Shown piece by piece: positions 10,145 to 19,200 of a DNA stretch of 64,000 nt. The translations under genes were made by a program, and so were the position numbers. This DNA is from Marvania coccoides (taxonomy: Eukaryota > Chlorophyta > Trebouxiophyceae > Chlorellales > Chlorellaceae). Location of the stretch: NCBI GenBank assembly GCA_963854735.1, contig OY978100.1, positions 992,001-1,056,000 of the forward strand. Direction: 5' to 3'. Position 1 is the stretch's first letter, and every line of letters starts with the position of its first letter. The notes beneath the pieces are model-generated. The model made no database searches. It was not told the DNA's origin and worked only from the letters and a program-made list of their open reading frames with translations.

Positions 10145-11647
10145 CTACCCCCTTTTCAGCTGCTTTGCCTGGTACTCGCCTTGGTAGGGAAACACCCGAA
10201 AGTCCATGTACACAGCTCTGCCCTGCGCATCGTAGTGCATCAGATTGAAGCAATCCGAGCACCAGAAGAAGGGGGATTGAGGCGCGCAGCGGTCCTCATA
10301 CGTCACCTTTTTTGCCGGCCGCAGACCGCACGCTTCGCACTGCCGCCGCATCGCAATCGTAGTCCCTGGGTCCGCCACCTTGGCGGGGTACTGCCGCAGC
10401 AAAGGCGGGTCTGCGGCCGGGTCGTGCGCCCTCACGTCTTTGAACACCAGCAGATGCTCGCAGCCGCCCTGGTGGCAAAACAGCCCAGGAGAAGCGGACC
10501 CCAGACGCAGCCACGCGTCCTCAACGCGCGTGTCGTGCATGGAGGCCATTGTGAAGTCGGATATGGTGGGGGACAGCGGGGCGGCAGCGGGGCCCGGCGG
10601 GGGGTGCAGCGGCGCCTTCATGCCGTGCTCTTGAGCGTAGTTTCGAATGACTTCCGAGTAGTCCACCGCGCCGGGGCTGCGTCTGTCCACGTAGAACGTC
10701 CCTTCGATGTAAAAGTAAGCGGAGGGGCTGGTCAGCGTCAGCTGTTGGTCCGCCGGCCTGCGCTGGTTCTCTTCGCGCTCCACGCTGCGCAGGTTGGCCT
10801 CCGCCAGGCAAAAGATGGCGTCGCGCAGCTCCGTGAGCCGCTGTGACCCCAGCACCAGCCACTCTTCGCTGACTTGGGCCGGCGTTTGCGGCAGATGCAC
10901 TGCCACGTGAATCACGACCTCGCCATCAGGCACAAGCGTGTCGTTAGCAGCAGCGGCAGCAGGGGAGTAGCTGCTGATTGCACTGGTGCTGGGAGGTTGC
11001 GGTTGATCCTGCTGCGCGCGGTCTTTTACGTCTAGTGAGCTGAAAATCGCCGGCGTGGTCGCGAGCTCGGTGAACGAGCGTTTGGGGGCTGCCAGGCGGG
11101 AGCTGACGCCTTCTGGGCCGAGAGCGCGCAGCGAGCGAAGCACACGCACTGCCTCCTTGCGTTCTACCTCCTTTTTGTCCATTAAACCAGCGACTTCCGA
11201 CTGCACGGTGGTCAAGGCACGGAATTTTTCTCGCTGCGATGTCGCATACTCGCGCGGAGCTTGAGGAATGGCTGGCAGGGTTGGCGATGGTGCAGGATCG
11301 GCCGTAAAATGGTCTTGGGCCTGGCCGCCGCTACGAGGGGATGCCTGGCCGCTGCTGGAGGCTCTGCCGCCGCCATTGCCGTTGGATTGCTGTTGCGCTG
11401 GCTGCGCTGGCTGTGGTGCTGCTCCAGCCAGGTCTAAGGCCTCTTCAATGGTTTCCAGCCGCAGGTCCGAGGCGTCAAGATCTGAAACAGGAGCAATGCT
11501 GCTGCTGCCGCTTGCGTCCTTAGCAAGCAGCATCGCAAAGCGAGTCGAGAAGTCGCCGATGCTGCTCCTGACGTCGCCCACTCTAAAGCCATCCGTAGAG
11601 CGTTCAGCCAGCGAAGGAGGCGCGACTGAAACCGATCTGCAAGCCAT
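10145..11647 (-). CDS. SNAPC3: snRNA-activating protein complex subunit 3 (SNAPC3/SNAP50)
   Basis: Subunit of SNAPc, which binds the proximal sequence element of snRNA genes and recruits RNA polymerase II or III. Single exon, 500 aa. The first ~180 residues are Ser/Gln/Pro-rich and disordered. The conserved half starts near DGEVVIHVAVHLP and includes the hallmark AYFYIEGTFYVDRR, YSEVIRNYAQEHG, HQGGCEHLLVFKDVR, and the Cys-rich zinc motif RQCEACGLRPAKKVTYEDRC ending FFWCSDCFNLMHY. These are the SNAP50 signatures in order. Its ATG lies 214 bp from the divergent nuclease gene. The family assignment is firm. Confidence 0.92.
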   Translation of the reverse strand: MACRSVSVAPPSLAERSTDGFRVGDVRSSIGDFSTRFAMLLAKDASGSSSIAPVSDLDASDLRLETIEEALDLAGAAPQPAQPAQQQSNGNGGGRASSSGQASPRSGGQAQDHFTADPAPSPTLPAIPQAPREYATSQREKFRALTTVQSEVAGLMDKKEVERKEAVRVLRSLRALGPEGVSSRLAAPKRSFTELATTPAIFSSLDVKDRAQQDQPQPPSTSAISSYSPAAAAANDTLVPDGEVVIHVAVHLPQTPAQVSEEWLVLGSQRLTELRDAIFCLAEANLRSVEREENQRRPADQQLTLTSPSAYFYIEGTFYVDRRSPGAVDYSEVIRNYAQEHGMKAPLHPPPGPAAAPLSPTISDFTMASMHDTRVEDAWLRLGSASPGLFCHQGGCEHLLVFKDVRAHDPAADPPLLRQYPAKVADPGTTIAMRRQCEACGLRPAKKVTYEDRCAPQSPFFWCSDCFNLMHYDAQGRAVYMDFRVFPYQGEYQAKQLKRG

Positions 11648-11861
11648 TTTTTTTTTAAGTTAATCTTCAAAGTTCATTCCCCAAGTTGTCAAATTTGTCA
11701 AATCTATAAAGGCGATATACAATAATTCATTTTTAATTTGTATTTTACGTATTTTTTTAGTAAAACATGAATTTAAAAGGTATGAAGGGTTTTTTTTCCA
11801 CTCAGGAAAGCTCTGCCCTAGCCTGCACCCTTTACAAAATTATTTTTAAAGTTGCAACGGC
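11648..11861. promoter_or_regulatory. Divergent promoter region, SNAPC3 / bifunctional nuclease
   Basis: This AT-rich space of 214 bp carries a plus-strand TATAAA at 11705-11710, about 150 bp before the nuclease ATG. A homopurine/homopyrimidine run lies right at the SNAPC3 start. Confidence 0.5.
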
Positions 11862-13034
11862 ATGGCGACCGTTCAAACGAGAGGCGGAACGCCTCTTGTT
11901 GCCCCAATTTTCTGCCACATCCCTCAGTGTCGAAGTTCTTTATCCAGAGTGCACGCTGCTGCACTGGCGCCTCTTCGTAACCTCCTGCGGATCTCTCATT
12001 CCTCCGTGATCAAAAGCGGGCGAAAGAAGAGCGCCTTCCGCCCCTGTTCATCTTCGTCTTTCTCCCAGCCATTTCCATTTTTCGAGGGGGACTTTTTCAA
12101 GGCCTCGCTGCAAGTCATAGGCAAAGAGGACTCCACCGGCGGCATGATGCTCTACCAGAAGATGGACCCGAAAGGCAAGACTGAGGACCCAGAGAAGGTG
12201 TTGGCAGTGGCCATTGGCGGCGACACCTTCCAAGCCATTTGCATGCTGGTCCAGGGCCGGCAGGATGTGCGCCCGCTGTCTGTAGACCTGCTGTGGCGCG
12301 TGCTGCAGCGCGGCATGGACATTTCTAAGAAAGAATGGACCATTCTGCGGGTGGCGGTCACGGGGCAAACTGAAACGGCATTTCTGGGCCGCATCTGGTT
12401 CGGCAACGCCGTCACAGGGGAAGTGAGCTGGGACGTGGACTGCCGGCCCTCGGATGCCACATGGCTGGCCGTCAAAAGCGGTGCGTTACTGTCACTTTTT
12501 GTGTATTCAACCTCCCATACAATATTAATGAAGAAGAAAATGCATGCAGGTGCCCCCATCTACATTCATAAGGCAGTCTGGGCCAATGCGTCCGTGGATC
12601 TGGACCACCTGCGCCATTTGCTGGAGTCAAGCCGCACCGAATCTTCCTCGGCGCGGGAAAACGCTGGGCAAGGCGCTTCCGTGAGCTCAATGGTGGATGT
12701 AAAGGCGCTGATGACCACCGTAATGCAGACGGACCCTGAGCCAGTCAAGCTGCTGAAGATGGAGTTGAAGGTGGCGCTGGGGGAAGAAAATTACGAAGCG
12801 GCAGCTCGCATCCGCGACCACCCCTTCATGCGCAAGCACCTGGCTGCCTACACCGCGCGGAAAGAGGGGGACATGCAGGCGGCGTCGCGATACGAGCACC
12901 AGCTGTGGCAGGACATTGCGACGATGGAGGCGACGGCAATGGGGGAGGGCAACCGCGACAGCAAGTGGGTGGGCAGCAGCGAGGAAGAGGAGGGATGGCA
13001 GCATGGAGCAGGAGGGATGGAACCCGGTATCTGA
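11862..13034 (+). CDS. Bifunctional nuclease (BFN/DUF151) with UVR motif
   Basis: Plant-type BBD protein, a predicted DNase/RNase implicated in defence responses. Exons 11862-12480 and 12550-13034 give 367 aa. An N-terminal ~60-residue Ser/Arg-rich region looks like an organelle transit peptide. The BFN core runs from about residue 85 (LAVAIGGDTFQAICMLV) to the conserved end GAPIYIHKAVWANASVDL, the algal version of the family's VPIxVNK segment. A UVR helix pair, KMELKVALGEENYEAAARIRD, follows near residue 280. The 69-nt intron is a multiple of three and has no stop, so a retained-intron form adding 23 residues next to the core could be translated. Downstream TGTAA at 13203. Confidence 0.85.
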   Translation: MATVQTRGGTPLVAPIFCHIPQCRSSLSRVHAAALAPLRNLLRISHSSVIKSGRKKSAFRPCSSSSFSQPFPFFEGDFFKASLQVIGKEDSTGGMMLYQKMDPKGKTEDPEKVLAVAIGGDTFQAICMLVQGRQDVRPLSVDLLWRVLQRGMDISKKEWTILRVAVTGQTETAFLGRIWFGNAVTGEVSWDVDCRPSDATWLAVKSGALLSLFVYSTSHTILMKKKMHAGAPIYIHKAVWANASVDLDHLRHLLESSRTESSSARENAGQGASVSSMVDVKALMTTVMQTDPEPVKLLKMELKVALGEENYEAAARIRDHPFMRKHLAAYTARKEGDMQAASRYEHQLWQDIATMEATAMGEGNRDSKWVGSSEEEEGWQHGAGGMEPGI

Positions 13035-13852
13035 ATGAAGAAAGAATGCAAATATTTTGCATGAATGATAAAAATGAACGCAGATTGAATTTTGGCAAAT
13101 ACGTTGAATAAATTTGTTTACTAGTTTTCCCTCTTCCCTCCTTCCTTTTTAATTCTGTACCTTCGCCCATTTTCGATGGATCAATCGGGCTAGTTTTCAA
13201 GTTGTAAGAATCTTTTTTTGTGTATATACATTTTTCAATACTTAGGGCTTTACATATTTTTCAACGTGTGGTGGTTAGTGGGTTCAAATAATTCGTCAAA
13301 AGTCATCAAAACAGCGCTTTAGTGCAAGTCATCGGAGGCAGTGCGTGGAGCGAAAAAGGACGAAAACTCCACTGCACGCGGTCAAAGCGGGAAGTCGATC
13401 TAAATAAACGGGAAAAGCACAAAAAAAATACACAGAGAAAAGAAGAAGATGACAATAGAAAACGCCTCCCCACACAGGCAATCCACAGAGGGGCGGTATT
13501 TTTCAGAAATTTTGCTAAAATTAAGGAAAAGAAAAGATGAAAAAAAGGGGAAGAGGTGGTCATGTGCGAGCATTTTTTTTTTGTGCACAAAAATTCCACA
13601 CATCAGAGAGAGAAAAAAAGGGGGGGAAACGAATGTTGTTGTTTATTTCCATGATATATTCGATACTACTTCACTTGACGTATTTGATTAAGCTCGGAAA
13701 AAGAAGGCCAAACTTTCATCGTCAAGGAGTAGAAGACTAAAAGAGGGCACAGGTACTAACAGGTAAAGCGTCAAAGTAATGAGTGCAGTATCCTAGTAAA
13801 CTTATGTTTTTGTCAAAGAAGAATATTTTTCTTTCATAGTAGTCCAATAAAG
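13035..13852. other. Intergenic, convergent 3' ends, very AT-rich
   Basis: The nuclease (+) and phosphatase (-) genes end into this 0.8-kb space. It is poly(A)/poly(T)-rich, with runs near 13571-13580 and 13610-13620. Short reading frames here are low-complexity and not convincing. Confidence 0.55.
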
Positions 13853-15130
13853 TCAGTCGGCCTCGACAGCGCCGCCGTTGTTGTTGGTCTCTGCAGCCCC
13901 AGCCGGTGGAATTGGCGTGGCATCCACCAGGTCTTTCAGCCGGTAGCGCGAATCGATCAGCGGCCGCACATCTTCCGCCTTTGCCACCTCCTCCAGGAAG
14001 GGCAGCAGCTTGAGCAGCTCAGTGTCATTGTCGTCATCGTACCAGCTCTCAATGGGCACGCCGTTTGCCAGCTGAAAGCCAAACGCCTGCGGGGAGTTGT
14101 CCACGATCAGGGTGTGCGCCAGGTCGCGCCCAAGTACCGTCAGATCCTTCAGATAGTTGCCCTCCCACAGCAGGCACGAGTCACGGTAGACGCGGTGCTT
14201 CACCAGCCGCTTCTGCGGGTCAACGATGTCCAGGAGCTGCTCCGCGTAGATCTGCTGCGACGCGGTGAACACCACCACCTCGAACAACTCCGCCACGTGG
14301 TTCAAAAAGACGTGGAGGAAGGGGCGCATGCGCACGGCAACGGTGTGGCGAACGGGGCCCATCTGCACGCCAAACGTAAAATCGGGCACGCAGTTGCCAT
14401 CTAGGGTGGAGTGCACCAGCGTCTCGTCCAGGTCCAGCACCAGCGTCTTGCGCTTGCTGTGCCTGGTCTGGCGGGGGAGCAGGAAAGTTGTTCGCGGCTC
14501 GATGCACTCGTGCAGCGCAGGCAGCCGCTTGATGAACAAAAAGGGGTCGAATTCCCACTCATCGTCGTCGTCCTCATTCGGGGGAGGTGCGGCGGCAGCG
14601 GCTGCAGCTGCCGCAAGGGCGACTGTGGCGGGAAGCGGCGACTTGGGCAGCACAGCGAGGCAGGAAGGGTTGTCTGAGGCTGCTGGCGCTGGTGTTGTTG
14701 AGTCTTCGCCTTGGTCTAGGGAAGCGGAGGTGCCGGTGGACGCGTCGGTTGAGGCGTTGTCTGCTGCTGGGGTGGCGGGGAGCTGGTCTTCCTCCGCCGC
14801 TGGTTCGTTGTTGCCGTCCTTGGTTTCTAGCAAGTGAAAGGACGGCGAAAAGAGGATGCCGTCGCCGCTACCCGCCGCTGCTGCCGCCTCGGCCGCTGCG
14901 TCGACCACAGGCTGCCGTGGCTGCTGCTGCTGCTGTGCGGGAGCAGGGCTGCCCAAGCATGGCCGCTTTTCGCCGTGCGTGTCCTCTTCCCGGGGCTCCT
15001 TGCGCTTGCGCACGCTGGAAGTGATGAAGCTGGCGTTCGCGGGGCTCATGGGGGCGGGGGTGAGGGCGTGCTGGCCGGTGCCGCCCTCAGGAGGGTTGCG
15101 CTGCTGGACCATGACAGCCACCTGGGCCAT
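13853..15130 (-). CDS. FCP1/SCP-type (HAD superfamily) protein phosphatase
   Basis: CTD-like phosphatase of the SCP/Dullard/NIF group, expected to dephosphorylate Ser/Thr residues such as those of the Pol II CTD. Single exon, 425 aa. The catalytic motif DLDETLVHS (DxDxT, about residue 232) is intact, followed by the usual VRMRPFLHVFLNHVAELFEV, VVFTASQQIYAEQLLDIVDP, YRDSCLLWEGNYLKDLTVLGRD and VDNSPQAFGFQLANGVPIESW, then the terminal DDNDTELLKLLPFLEEVA. The first ~215 residues are Ala/Ser/Thr/Gln low complexity. The start is the ATG at 15130; the frame stays open a little upstream but without an ATG. The C-terminus ends soon after the domain, so there is no BRCT domain as in FCP1. SCP-like identity is more likely than FCP1. 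Confidence 0.88.
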   Translation of the reverse strand: MAQVAVMVQQRNPPEGGTGQHALTPAPMSPANASFITSSVRKRKEPREEDTHGEKRPCLGSPAPAQQQQQPRQPVVDAAAEAAAAAGSGDGILFSPSFHLLETKDGNNEPAAEEDQLPATPAADNASTDASTGTSASLDQGEDSTTPAPAASDNPSCLAVLPKSPLPATVALAAAAAAAAAPPPNEDDDDEWEFDPFLFIKRLPALHECIEPRTTFLLPRQTRHSKRKTLVLDLDETLVHSTLDGNCVPDFTFGVQMGPVRHTVAVRMRPFLHVFLNHVAELFEVVVFTASQQIYAEQLLDIVDPQKRLVKHRVYRDSCLLWEGNYLKDLTVLGRDLAHTLIVDNSPQAFGFQLANGVPIESWYDDDNDTELLKLLPFLEEVAKAEDVRPLIDSRYRLKDLVDATPIPPAGAAETNNNGGAVEAD

Positions 15131-15986
15131 CACACTCTCCTCTCTCCGTTTAAACAACACAGGGGCTGACTACGCGTGTCTGCAGATAATAATAATAATA
15201 ATAATAAAGGGGGTGAGAATGGCAAAAATAGATAGGTGAGGACCACACACCCTAAAGCCAACAGACACACAGAATTTCGAAGACGAGGCTGCAGCGAGTA
15301 CTATCGGGAGCCAAAAAACCACAGAAAACAAAAACTACAGTTGGGGAGAGAGTTGGAACCGAAACACAGCGCTGAAGAGTGCCAAATGCTGTAAATGTCC
15401 GAAGCCGCGTTCACTCAAACTCTACCACGACGCCCAGGACGTCGCCCCAAGAAAACCACAAAAATTGTGGGCATTAAGCGCCGCCCGCACTCGCTAGCCG
15501 GCCGCGGAATCGGGCGTGAGGCAAAAAAGATGAAATAATCGAGCAAGAAGACATGTCTTGCTACTCAACGCCTGCACGCGTCACCGGCGCTTTCCAACGC
15601 ACATCAACGTTTCGAAATCCCTCGCCCACCCAGCCTCCACCCACACTCAAAGATGTTTGAGGTGCTCACCTATTTCCCGACCAACTCGCTGTTGCAGGAG
15701 AGCTCTGTCTGGTTTTTTAATAATATACGTATTAATTGCTGGGATTTATTTTCTTATGATAGATTTATTTCGGGCGAGTTGGCACTGAAATAAAAAATCC
15801 GGGGTCTTTTTACGTATATTTTCGCCTTATTTCAACTAATTTTCGCACCCACAGCGCTTGTTAGGGCATAAAAAAGCGCATTTCAACCACAGTCGCTCGT
15901 CAAAGCGGCGCTGGCGAGATCTCCGCCTTCCCCGACCCTATTTGTCAGCTCGATCACTTTTCCAAACCGCATCCTCACCCCGTAGC
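15131..15986. other. Divergent intergenic region with a TAA microsatellite
   Basis: 0.86 kb between the phosphatase (-) and MIC19-like (+) starts. It contains a (TAA)n run at 15186-15207 just upstream of the phosphatase gene. No coding potential was recognised. Confidence 0.5.
15186..15207. repeat. (TAA)n microsatellite, about 7 units
   Basis: Seven perfect trinucleotide units lie 56 bp upstream of the phosphatase ATG, probably in its 5' UTR or promoter. Confidence 0.85.
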
Positions 15987-16625
15987 ATGGGCCAAAGCAG
16001 CAGCAGACAGCGGAAGACCGAGGAGGTGGACTTTGATGGGGTCAGGGTGCGCCTAAAATTGTGGTTTCTCTGTTTTGCTGCCCTCCACGCTGCGCAGTTC
16101 AAGGACAGCTCCCCTTGTCCCTTCCTCTGATGCAGATAACACCAGAGCTGGTGGCCAGCTTGGCGGGTAAACGTATCCCCGAAACATCAGCAGTGTCCAA
16201 TGGCGGGGGGCAAGCCCAGGAGATGCGGTAAGAAGTAAATAAACTTTTCCTCCACCTTTCTCTTTATTCACTTGATTTACACCTTTTTTAAACCCTGATT
16301 CGGTAGCAGGCGACCGAGCCTGGCTGAGCGGGATGCCGAGGTCATGATCCATCGGCACGAGAGGCTGCAGCGCGCCCTGCAGAGCAGCCAGTGGGTGGCC
16401 CTGGAGGAGGAGGAGCTCGCAAAAATTAACCTGCTGGCAGAGGAGCTTATCGAGAGGGAATACAAGGCGCCCAGCAGGGAACGACCCTGCCAGGCGGAGG
16501 CTACGGCGTGCTTGCAGTGTTACGAGGGGAATGCGGCAGACCCGACACTGTGTGTCAAAGTGGTGGAGATGTATTCCTCGTGCGCGCGCTCAGCTGCATC
16601 CCGCTTAATCCAATCGAACGCGTAG
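15987..16625 (+). CDS. MIC19-like twin-CX9C protein (CHCHD3/6 family, MICOS)
   Basis: Probable MICOS subunit that holds cristae junctions in the mitochondrial inner membrane. Three exons: 15987-16046, 16136-16227 and 16310-16625; 155 aa. It begins MGQSSSRQ, a good N-myristoylation signal as in MIC19/MIC25, and VDFDGVRITPELVASL matches the short conserved N-terminal box of that family. A helical Glu-rich middle part follows. The CHCH domain has Cys at 111 and 121 and at 132 and 142, exactly two CX9C pairs, plus an extra Cys at 118. The exon 3 acceptor is a tandem TAGCAG, so a form with one extra Arg is possible. TGTAA lies at 16719. Confidence 0.8.
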
Positions 16626-16901
16626 TTATAGGGTGTATCATTTTTCGGTTTCTACGTGCGCAGCAGTAGATTCTTAGTCTTTTTGCAAGAATAGGTTGGA
16701 GTACAAACGAATGTGAATTGTAATAAAACGAAAACAAAAAATGAAATATACAGCATTTTAGTTTTTTTTAGTACAGCGAAAACTGCTGCACCCCTTTCAT
16801 AAAAATAGCTTTTTGGTTGCGCAGAAATACAAAAAATAAGGTTTCCTCTTCTAATGTTTCAAGTTTAGTCAATACCACCAAAATTTGCTGGGGTTTTCAA
16901 T

Positions 16902-18161
16902 TCATGAAATCTCGTAATTGAGCTCTCTCAGCTGCATTATAAGCTCTCGATCGTACCCAGGCCCACCGTTCACCGGACGCACGTCCCTCAGCGGCTGCAG
17001 CACCTCCCACATGTTCGCCTTCCAACCCTGGCACACCTCCTTGAGCTGGTCCTCGTCCAGGCATGCCAGCAGCATGCGACAGTTGCCGTACAGTTCGTGC
17101 GTCAAAGCGTGCACCTCAGCAGCCTCTGGCGGAGGCGCCCCCAGCGTGTCTTCAATGTCCAGGGTCACATCGCTGCGGCAGGTGAGCCGAATGACGCCGT
17201 CAAACAGCGCCCTGCGCACCCCGATCGCTTCTGGAGTCTCCTCTTCGCCCCTCCGCTCCGGCAGAGAGGTCACTCCGCTGGCAATGATTTCCCGCCAGCT
17301 TCCATCCCCCCACAGCCGCTGCATGCCGCCCAAGTGTGACGCCCCCACCACGCCCACCACTTTCGCCCCTTGCCCCGCCTCTAGGCTGGCCTCGTGCAGC
17401 GACTGCAGCAGCACCGCGTCTCGCTCCACCAGCAGCACCTGCTCGGTGATGGTGGCCGCAGAAGGGCCCTCTTGCACCGGCGCCCGCATGCTGGGCGCCA
17501 GATCGTGGTAGTTCACGGCGCTCTGCAGCCCGAAAGCTCGGTCCAAGTCCACCAAGCTCGGCTGCCACAAAAGACGCTGATACGTGATGTGCTTGGGGCG
17601 GTCGCCGTGCACCAGCTTTGCCCCCACAGTGAATGCTGCGATGTAGGCCAGGTGCTCGCTGAAGAACATGGGGGAGCGCGACACGTCCTGCCACAGCGTT
17701 GACGCCAGAGGGTCTTCAAACGCTTGAAGCTGCACTCCCACGTGGGCAAGGGCCCGCGTGCGCGCGTCCACACTGCCTATTATTCGCAGGCAGTCGTCCA
17801 GAGAGGCCACATTGCCAGTAGCCGAGCCGTGGGCGGCGTTTATTGCCGTTTCTGCCACCACGGTGTGCGGGCACTCTCGCAGGATGAACTCGCCGATTTC
17901 CCACCCCTCGGGGTCGCCATGCAGCGCGCCAAAAATGTAGATGTCTGCGCCGCCAGGGGGCGCGGGGAGAACGAGGTCTGGGGCCGCTGTTTGCAAGCTC
18001 TCTTTTTGAGGGTTGGAGGCGCTGCTGGAAGAAGGAGACAGGGAGCAGCAGGGCACGCGGGGGGGCTGCTTGGTCGGGCGGAAGAAAGAGCGCTGATTTA
18101 AGCTGCCTGTCAGAGGGAATGCTGGGCGGAGCTGCCACATGAAGCAGCGTTGGGCCTGCAT
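16902..18161 (-). CDS. TraB/PrgY-family protein
   Basis: Single exon, 419 aa. TraB-domain proteins resemble bacterial pheromone-shutdown protein PrgY and gumN/TIKI-type hydrolases; in plants several are organelle proteins. Here the core has IYIFGALHGDPEGWEIGEFI (first conserved histidine block), HTVVAETAIN (the V-x-E element), GAKLVHGDRPKHITYQRL (GDR element), LLVERDAVLLQSL (R-D element) and KVVGVVGASHLGGM (second histidine block). This is the motif order of the TraB fold. The first ~60 residues are Ser/Pro/Arg-rich with no acidic residues, a likely transit peptide. There are no obvious membrane helices at the C-terminus, unlike some TraB proteins. Substrate unknown. Confidence 0.75.
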   Translation of the reverse strand: MQAQRCFMWQLRPAFPLTGSLNQRSFFRPTKQPPRVPCCSLSPSSSSASNPQKESLQTAAPDLVLPAPPGGADIYIFGALHGDPEGWEIGEFILRECPHTVVAETAINAAHGSATGNVASLDDCLRIIGSVDARTRALAHVGVQLQAFEDPLASTLWQDVSRSPMFFSEHLAYIAAFTVGAKLVHGDRPKHITYQRLLWQPSLVDLDRAFGLQSAVNYHDLAPSMRAPVQEGPSAATITEQVLLVERDAVLLQSLHEASLEAGQGAKVVGVVGASHLGGMQRLWGDGSWREIIASGVTSLPERRGEEETPEAIGVRRALFDGVIRLTCRSDVTLDIEDTLGAPPPEAAEVHALTHELYGNCRMLLACLDEDQLKEVCQGWKANMWEVLQPLRDVRPVNGGPGYDRELIMQLRELNYEIS

Positions 18162-19200
18162 GTAGGGTTGAGAAATATATATAACTGGTTGAGAAATATA
18201 TATTATGATGGTTGAAGAAGAAAAAATATAATGGGCGCCAGGACGAGGCTTCAGCGATTAGATGGGTATCGTCAGGCAGCTGCCCAACTAAAGGCAGCGC
18301 AGTAGGATATATGCTTGTCAAATCTTAGCATCCCGAGCCATGCCCAACAACGTAATTAATTAGAAGGTTGCCCTGCCCGTCAATAAGATGGCCTCAGATA
18401 GGAGCGAAAGACATTGCTGATTGGTGTATCCACACGGCCGAAGCTCGGTTGAACTATGCACTGTAATCATATCATCATTGGTCCACCAGTAGTGATGGGC
18501 GAGGGGCAAACGAAAAGAGCAGACAAATTTCGTCATCATCAAAGGCTGGTCTCATAGAAATCCGCTAATTTTGTGCTTCATGAAGAAGAGTCGTCGAAAG
18601 ACTCTCAGTGTGTGTAACAAAAGAACATCATCGACCAAGACCTTTGGATGAGAAAATGATCAACACAAAATACGTGGCGGCGGCAGGGAATTGGGCCAAT
18701 TCTGACTTCCAACCACCGTGCCATGCCGATATATAATGAATGTGTAAGAATGCAATGCGAAAAAGCTGGCGAACGAACTCAACAGCACCAATCATTCAAT
18801 GTTAGTAGTCTGCAAAACATTCGAGATTGATAGCTAATTTAACTCTGCGCACCTTCACTGGCATTGACACACGTACTGTCGACATCCCAGCGGCCATTAA
18901 AGTGTTACATTTCATTGGCAGGCTGCCGAAGTTGATGTATTAAAAAAATCATACACAGGGATGCTGGGGACTGCACCCGCACCCCTTTGAGTAGTGTGTA
19001 CAAATGAAGACAAAAGAGAAAATGCGAATAAGGTGCACACAGTGCGAATTCGGCTTTGAAACAACTCGGCAGGGCGCCAAGAAGAGGGGGACCCTCAAGA
19101 GCGGTCGAGACATTTTGAAACATACATGGCCATTTGAGAGTCATGATCATCCTGCTTGGGGTCAACAGAGCTGCTTTGTGAGAAAATTAAAACTTGAAAA
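18162..19200. other. Divergent intergenic region, TraB / ClpX
   Basis: About 1 kb, AT-rich. A TATATAA lies at 18730-18736 on the plus strand, far (470 bp) from the ClpX ATG. Only short, unconvincing reading frames were seen. Confidence 0.5.
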
